DNA from: Closterium sp. Naga37s-1
Taxonomy: Eukaryota; Streptophyta; Zygnematophyceae; Desmidiales; Closteriaceae
DNA: 64,000 nucleotides
Direction: 5' to 3'
NCBI GenBank assembly: GCA_947471745.1
Contig: CANJKZ010000956.1
Location: 248,001 to 312,000, forward strand
Translations under genes and position numbers: made by a program
Shown here: piece by piece, positions 56,999 to 64,000 of the stretch
How positions within the stretch are numbered: position 1 is the first letter of the stretch
Layout: every line of letters begins with the position of its first letter
The notes under the pieces: generated by a model
Database searches by the model: none
The model's input: only the letters and a program-made list of their open reading frames with translations
Told to the model about the DNA's origin: nothing

Positions 56999-59900
56999 AG
57001 AGCAATGATTCTTGTTAACGAGCCAAAGACAGCGGTAGGTATGGAACCAGTGAGCTGATTGTTTGGTTAACATCCTGAAAGAGGATTGCAGGGGGCAAGA
57101 GCAGAGCTAAAGGCTCAAGGTTAACGAAAACAGTTGGGAGCGACAGAACAAGAGGAGGTTCAACTCTGTCATAAACTCTGCCGCAGTACAGCCTGATTAC
57201 TATTCAGGGCCCAAATTGCGAAGCGCGCGGGGCAAGATTACTATTCTTGCATACTTCGCGTTTTTTGTGCTGTCTCATCGTGTAAAGCAATCTGATTGGT
57301 TACGGAAGGTTTAGAAGCAATCTGATTGGTTACGGAAGGTTTAGAAGCAATGCGATTGGTTACAGTGCAAGTTTCTCAACTCTGCAATTTGGGACTATCG
57401 GTCCCCAAACACACGGTGCCCCCAGGACTTCGCGTTCACCAACCCCACCCCCAGCACCCAACCTTGCACAAGATTACTAGTCTTATGCAATTTGGGCCTT
57501 GAGCTTTAATACAGCCTTTTGTCTTCAGGAGAGGTGTCCCCAAAAGTATTTTCACTAGAAGCACTTTTGTTTGGTGTTTTGAGCTCGGTTTGTTAGTTGT
57601 GGTCACCCTATATTACGTTTTGGCCATTTATGGATCTAGAATCCTTTGAGGTACAGCTTTGGTTGATTTTCTTGTTCAGCCACACCAGATCTTTGGTTGG
57701 ATCATAAACTCCAACGTTATGTAAAACTCTGTATCTCAATCTCACTCTCACCTAATGACAAGCGATTCTTCTGCCACCAAACCAACCTTCCAAGGATTGT
57801 AAATGCCAAGCTATCACTTGAACACATGGCTGCGTAATCAGAATTCAGCTGTGTGGAAGGGTTCTGTATTGTATGCTGCTTATAGATATTTTATCTGGAT
57901 AAGTGCTCCCAAGCTTGCAGGGATGTTACCCAAAATCTGGGTGTCCGAAAGATCACTGGGAGGAATGCATGCAGGGTACAGGAAGAATGGAAGGAAAGGA
58001 AGTGAGGAAAGCATGGCTCTTGCTGTACGAGTGAGGGTTGGAGGATGCACGGGATACGAATCGGGTTTGCATGAACAAGGAAAGGCATAGATGGCAAGGG
58101 AAATGATGCAAAGAGGTGTGATTGAGGGGAGTGACTGACAGTTTTGTGAGGGTGAGAATGGAACCAATTTCTTCAGGGATGGGACCAGACAGTTGATTGG
58201 AGCTCAGGTCGCTGGGATTGAATGGAATTGGAATGGATTGGAGGATGAATGGGGCCAACTAAGGAAGAAAAGGCACATCATCAGAAGCAGCAGCAGCAGA
58301 TTGATAGAAGAGAGTAGAAGCCTTGATGCCAGCTAGGAAATTATACGCATCATGAAGCTAGAACAAACAGAAGCAACATATTTAGTGCAGTTTTGGCTCG
58401 CATGTCCAAGTTTGTTGAAAACATTATAGTATACTGCGTGATATTCTTTACCACGTCATATGGAGATGGTCGACTGGATGTTAAACACTCCCAAAAAAAG
58501 TGCCTGCTCGATTGCTCACTAGTTTGTTCTGTGTGACTAATATACCACTTGCATGCGCTCTTGCTAGTTCGAGATGGATATGGCATCCATCCACTCTTGC
58601 ACCTGACTTTTAGCCATAGCTCACATGAAATTCAGACGGGTGAGCGCACTGAAGCCAGCAGGAATGCAGCTGGAAAGCTTGTTGTTTGAAGTATTGCTGG
58701 AGAGAGCGCAAACAGCGTGAAACAGGAAAATGCAAACAGAAGTCAAGAGACAGAACATCTTTGTGTCCGAAGAGCGTCACACGAAGAGAGCTGGAGGGAT
58801 TCAGACGGGAATTATGTTATCTTAGATGAAATCGATGTTACGGTGTATATGCCTGTGAGAATGGCTGTGTGGTTGTCTGAGTGGCTCAAGAGGATGTCGT
58901 TTCAGCCCAACATGTTGCATTTAAACAAGCATGCAGTTTTTTCCTACATATGAACAGCCAGCCTGCATGATAAAATAGACTTACAGATATGACAAGCTGT
59001 CGAGAGAGGTGATGGAGCCAGGTATGGGTCCGGAGAGCTGATTGGTTTGGAGAACCCTAACCAGTAAGCGAAGGGGCAACGAGGAGGGGTTGGGGAGGAG
59101 AGTCGTACAGAACAGGTCACATGAGCTTTGGAAAAACGTTGAGCATTTGTGGATAAATCAATGGGTGAGGAAAGCACGCAGTATCAACAGATACACAAAG
59201 CAGACGAGGGAAAGCAAAAACAGGCGATTTGAGAGCAAAATGAAGCTGAGAGGCGGGCGATGGGAGCAGGAAGACTAGAGTGGAGGGAAAAGAATGTCAA
59301 AGGGAGATGGTATAGCGGACATAATGTAGCAGAGCGAGCACAAAGGGCAGAAAAATGGTAGACACGAGGTGATTAAAGGAGAAAGGAGAAATGAATAGAA
59401 CCATCTAGCTGATTGTTGGAGAGTGCCCTGGAAAGAGGCAATTGGACATGGACAGTATGGCGTGCAGAGGCATTGAAAGCAGGGGCAGGGAGAAGGGGAC
59501 AAAAGGAGCAGGGATAATTGGCACAAAGGGACAAAAGCAGGGGCAGGGAGCAGTTTGTTGAATTGAAGAAATTAAAGATAAGTGGAGCCATGGCTGTGTG
59601 AAGGCAGCAGAGCCATGGCTGGGGGAGTGAGTAACACGTGGCACAAGCGAAGGTGTTTAGTCACTTAGAATTTTCTGGGCCTCTAGGATATATGGCTAAC
59701 TAACGCAAGTGGTGGGATGAGGAGGGACTTGTGAAGGCACATGAAGAACAAAAAACAGGCAAATCGTGTAGTCCTGACACGCGTTGAAACAATACAGGCA
59801 GGAGAGAGGGGGTTAGAAGAAAATGTTACAAGAAAAGAAAACAAATAAATACAACAATCTTGAAATGAAGCAAAGCGCTAGGGCTCACAGGGACACAAGT

Positions 59901-62121
59901 TTTGTCAAGGAACCAATCTCAGGAGGGATGGAACCAGTGAGCTGATTGTTATAGAGATACCTGAATGGGGCAACGTTGAACCAACGGCCAAGAGGAATGA
60001 ATGCCAGGAAAGAAGAGGCACGAATTCATGGTAAGCATGTTATTCTGTTCTGAAGGAGGACATAGACATAACTTCCAACCAAGCATACCTGAGGACATTA
60101 ATAATACTTTACACACTAACAACCAGTGCCTGAACCACATATATTGTAGTGAACATGATGAAGAGAGGGGGTCGAGCCTGGCTCAGCTTAGCCTGACCAG
60201 ACCAAAAAGCTAGCTCACCACACCATTGAGTTAACGTGAGCCTAGTTGATCCCCTCCCAACCCAATTTCATCTCATGCCAAACGAGATCAAGCAGGGTCC
60301 GACTCGAGCCAAGCTGGGGTGCCCACCATTGGCTCGCTTGTCGGATTTGAGCCCGCAAGTTTTGTTCCAAAGGGTATTTATCCCACCAAATTCACGAAAT
60401 GGCAAAGCACGTGTCATTTCTAGCTTGCTTTGATCAGCATGATGCTACAAGGCAATTATCATCTTACCTACATCGTTTGTTGTGTGCGACTTACAGGATG
60501 GTGAGTTGAGCAAGAGCACCAAGACTCGCAGGAATGGCACCTGAGAGCAGGTTGTACGAAAGATCTCTGAACGAAACAAGCCAAGCAGAAGAGGTCTAAA
60601 GATTTGTCAGCTGTTACAACGATGATAAACAATGTGTGATACACAGAAGAAGATGCATATGTGTGATACTATGATGCGAATCAATGTCAACACAACAGGC
60701 AGCAGGAGTAGTGAGTGAGTATGACCAAAACAAAAAGGCAAAAGAAGGTCCAACGAATAAGGGTAGGGCAGGCTGGTTTGTGAGGACGACGAGACAGAAA
60801 AAAGGGTAGGGCTTACAGCAATACGAGTGTCGTTATGGAACCAATCTCAGCAGGGATGGAGTCAGAGAGCTGATTGTTGCAGAGATTCTTGCATTGATTG
60901 AAAGGGGCAGAGGCAGCAGTGGCAAGGTGGTAGGAAAGAGGACCGAGGTCACGAAGCTTGAAGCGAGATGAAAGGGCACGCTTGAAGGAGGAAAGAAGAG
61001 AAGAGGAGGAAAGAATGATGAAGTCATCAACATAGACGAGAAGCATGAAGAAGGATGCAGCTGTAGGCCGATAAGGAGATTGAGGAGGAGCAATGAAGAG
61101 GCCGGGGTCCGCACGGGCAGCAAAAAGGCAAAAGGCAGCAAGCTCTTCACGAAGTTTGCGGTACCACCACCGCGGCGCTTGCTTCAACCCGTACAACGGT
61201 TTGTGAAGCCCTTGCAGCCAATGTGAGGCAAATATTTGCGGAAAGAAAATAACTCACAGGATAGTATGTTGGGTAAGAGCACTGAAACTGGCAGGAATGG
61301 TGCCAGAAAGCTGGTTGCCTGAAAGATCCCTGAAAGGTACAAGGCAACCAGTAGAGGCCTAAAAGTCGTTAGCTAAATGTAGACACGTCGAATGGAACTA
61401 AGAAATGTTGTGCTGGGAGGAGCCTATTCATGTTCAATACAAGTTAGCTCAGTAGTTGAGGCCCTTGCTTGATGACAAGTTAAACAAAATGCAATGGGAT
61501 CGACGAGCAAGCGGTGAGGAAAGGAGATGATACGAAAACGTACAGGTGACAATGCCTAGTATGACTGGAGGAGGGTCTACGAGGGGGTGGATTAAACGTC
61601 CTTACATGGATATCATCTTTGTGAGCAAGCCAATGTTAGTGGGGATAGGGCCTGAGATCTGGTTGTTAGCAAGAGAACTATTCAGGAGATGGGAAAAGAG
61701 GGTCGGGAACAGGAGAGTAAGTCAGAGGACAAGAGAGAGGCAATTGTGAGAGGGTAAGTGTGAGGCAATCGTGAGAGGCATGAAGAATGAGATGAATGTA
61801 GGACAACGTGGCACCCACGTGACAACGTGACAGCATGGCAACGTGGTAGCGTGGCTCCCACAAATACTTTGTACATTAGCATGGCTCGAGTCAAGTTGAA
61901 GTCGATATGGGAATTTTGCCATCCAATTTAAAGGGAGGAACTGGCGTCTGGCCCTAAACTAGGGTAGGCAAATATTTTACACCCAAGTTGTACATGGGTG
62001 TTGGTGTATTACTGGGAAGGCTCATCCATGCAGGGCAATAGAAAACATATTGCATATCAGACAGAAATTTAAAACACACATTCTAAAGAGCAACACAGGC
62101 GCGCACGCGCACACACACACA

Positions 62122-62156
<35 letters not shown>

Positions 62157-62189
62157 CACACACACACACACACACACACCACACACACA

Positions 62190-62224
<35 letters not shown>

Positions 62225-64000
62225 CTAAGTCCATCAGGACTACTGAGTACACTCGTGACCAGATTACAAGAAATTGAGTGCGGCAAGCTTTGTAATCGAG
62301 GAGGGCACTGTTCCTGACAGCAGGTTGGAGTTGAAAAGGCTGTTGGTGGTGTGGTGTCAGTGTGGTCGATGGACAGAGGGATGAAACGACCCGAGGTCGT
62401 TATTGAGGTTGTAGGAGCAGAGCAAAAGAGAGAGAAAAAGGGAAGGAATTTTCGTCAACCAATCTACTGACTGACTCTGCCCCACAGAACCCTCATGGTC
62501 AGTCAGAATCCTTCACGCGAAAGGAAAAGATAATTGCACATTCACAGGAGGAGAGGGAAGAGCTTACAGGGTTGACAGAGTAGACAGAGAACCAACCTCC
62601 ACAGGGATTGAACCCCTAAGCTGATTATTCAGAAAAGCCCTGACATTGGATGTGGACGAGAGGATGGCAAAATGCGGAATGTAGAATCAGACTGTGTGTG
62701 GGTGTTACCATGGTGGGTGTCACCATGGTGGGTGTTTGTTACCATGGTGGGTGTTACCATGGCGGGTGTTACCATGGTGGGTGTTACCATGGTGGGTATT
62801 ACCATGGTGGGTGTTACCATGGTGGATGTTACCATGGTGGGTGTTACCATGGTGGGTGTTACCATGGTGGGTGTTACCATGGTGGATGTTACCATGGTGG
62901 GTGTTACCATGGCGGGTGTTACCATGGTCGATGTTACCATGGACACGCACACAGGCAGTGACTCATCAAAAGGAGGACGCTGGAGGGTACAAGTTGGTTC
63001 GTGGTTCACAAGTGTGTGTAGCACAGTCTGTCATATTCCCCAAAAAACAAGGATGCATCCCAGACTACTGACAGAACCAGAGGGTTGCTTACAGGCGAGT
63101 AGCTTGAATCAGTGCGCTGATGGCAGCAGGAAGGCTGCCAGACAGAAGGTTGTTCGAAACTTCCCTAAGAAAAGCAAGCAGGGCGGACAAAAGAAGAGAG
63201 AGAATAGACTCAAATATGCTGAGAAGAAGCACGCGGGTTAATGGAGGTAAGAGAGTGCAAGAGAAGAGGAGAGGCAGAAATTGGACGATTGATAACAAGG
63301 GGGAAGAGCCAGGAGAGCGGAGAGGAGAATCAAAACAGGTGTGCCCTTACAGGGTCCATAGTTTCGTCAATGCACCAATTTCAGAAGGAATAGGGCCACT
63401 GAGTTGGTTGTTGCTCAGCGTCCTGCGCGTGGTTGGAATTGCAATTAACAGAGAATGATTCGTCTCGTGGAGTGGGGGATAGTGGTGGAATAAATGAAGT
63501 CCTTCATGACATATTGGTGGGGTTCATGGCCTAGTGAGGTGAGTTGCATAACAGGTAATGGTTCGCAAAATAAAGAGGGACCAATTGAAGGGTGGGGTAG
63601 GGGGAAATCGGGTGAGAATGGAGGACAGGGATGGGAAGTTTGATGGAAGTGGTATGCATGGTTAACGGGACGTGAGGCATAGGAAAGGAGATGTAAAGAT
63701 GAAGGGAGAGGGAAGCGAGGAGAAACTAACGAGAATGATGCTCGCACAGGGTTGGGTGACACTCACACAGATGAGAGTGGGCAGCGTTAACTATTGCTTG
63801 GGAAACCAGTCAAACAGGGATAAGCTGATATAGGTAAGGTTTGAAGCAGGCAGCACAGCAAGTGACTGACAGGGGCAATGCTGCATAATCCATGTATGTG
63901 TGTGTGTGCTTCTTACTGGTAGGCTACACTAAGTACGAGCATTCCTCAGAAAAGGAAACTGACAGCATCAGAGGCACAGAGGGTCACTCACAGGCGAGTA
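56999..64000 (-). CDS. Leucine-rich-repeat gene (copy 2, runs off the window)
   Basis: The exons match copy 1: 57884-57955, 58140-58211, 58625-58696, 58985-59056, 59889-59960, 60495-60566, 61258-61329, 61606-61677, 62268-62339, 62568-62639, 63093-63164, 63351-63422 and the end of another at 63992-64000. The odd exons recur at 60817-60887 (71 nt), about 59393-59427 (half LRR) and 56999-57074 (76 nt), with the same non-GT donor beside 57884. The copies differ at only a few bases, for example one in the 62568-62639 exon. If the gene is functional anywhere, this copy could be it, since its upstream exons may be present beyond the window. Confidence 0.78.
57204..57502. mobile_element. MITE-like element (copy 2)
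   Basis: Same 299-bp element with the same inverted ends and inner 30-bp repeats as 39556-39854. Confidence 0.6.
60918..61223 (-). pseudogene. Copia RT fragment in an LRR intron (copy 2)
   Basis: Counterpart of 43270-43575, between the exons at 61258-61329 and 60817-60887. Confidence 0.82.
62104..62221. repeat. (AC)n / (CT)n microsatellite (copy 2)
   Basis: About 4 bp longer than copy 1, which explains the change of copy offset from 17,648 to 17,652. Confidence 0.95.
62698..62947. repeat. 15-bp minisatellite GTTACCATGGTGGGT (copy 2)
   Basis: Same number and order of variant units as copy 1, so the array has not changed since the duplication. Confidence 0.92.

Larger units (their letters stand above)
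48411..64000. repeat. Segmental tandem duplication, copy 2 (continues past the window)
   Basis: It repeats 30775-46348. Copy 2 starts abruptly inside the copia D RNase H region, at the shared GGGTAG. The nested structure, including the copia D, TRIM and gypsy boundaries, is reproduced exactly, so the duplication came after all those insertions. Confidence 0.95.

Overview
The window is nuclear DNA of a plant-type eukaryote and is dominated by retrotransposons. Three things point to the green lineage: a host gene with a chloroplast-transit-like N-terminus, a leucine-rich-repeat (LRR) gene built from 72-nt, phase-2 exons of the plant 24-residue type, and LTR elements primed by initiator tRNA-Met. 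The high GC content, the glycine-rich copia Gag proteins and the simple-sequence-rich introns suggest a streptophyte alga such as a Closterium-like zygnematophyte. That placement is inference. There is no bacterial-style operon, rRNA, tRNA gene or CRISPR array.

Layout. (1) Positions 1-5,274: a small three-exon host gene on the + strand (130-4,777). Exon 1 ends in a 15-bp minisatellite in which nearly every unit repeats the splice donor in frame; intron 2 is almost wholly CT/GT simple sequence. (2) 5,275-38,733: one Ty3/gypsy chromovirus-type element, about 5.4 kb without its inserts, blown up to 33 kb by nested insertions. Copia A (5,487-12,380) sits in its 5' LTR. Copia B, with 1-kb LTRs (15,759-28,863, - strand), sits behind the RNase H region and itself contains copia C (19,719-26,481) and a probable solo LTR. 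A tiny three-LTR TRIM-like element (30,001-38,063) sits between integrase and chromodomain, and its first LTR is split by copia D (30,063-37,531, - strand). Four of the five main insertions have clear 5-bp target duplications. (3) 38,739-48,410: an LRR gene on the - strand with 21 recognisable LRR exons, which alternate between two LRR classes. (4) 48,411-64,000: a second, nearly identical copy of 30,775 onward (truncated copia D, TRIM, gypsy 3' end, LRR gene), so there is a tandem duplication with a 17,636-bp unit that runs past the window.

The two host genes show no functional link. The retroelements are fossils with various numbers of breaks. LTR comparison gives an age order that conflicts with the nesting order. 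The most unusual signals are the splice-donor minisatellite, the two-exon-period LRR array, the three-LTR miniature element and the 17.6-kb duplication joined at a 6-bp microhomology.
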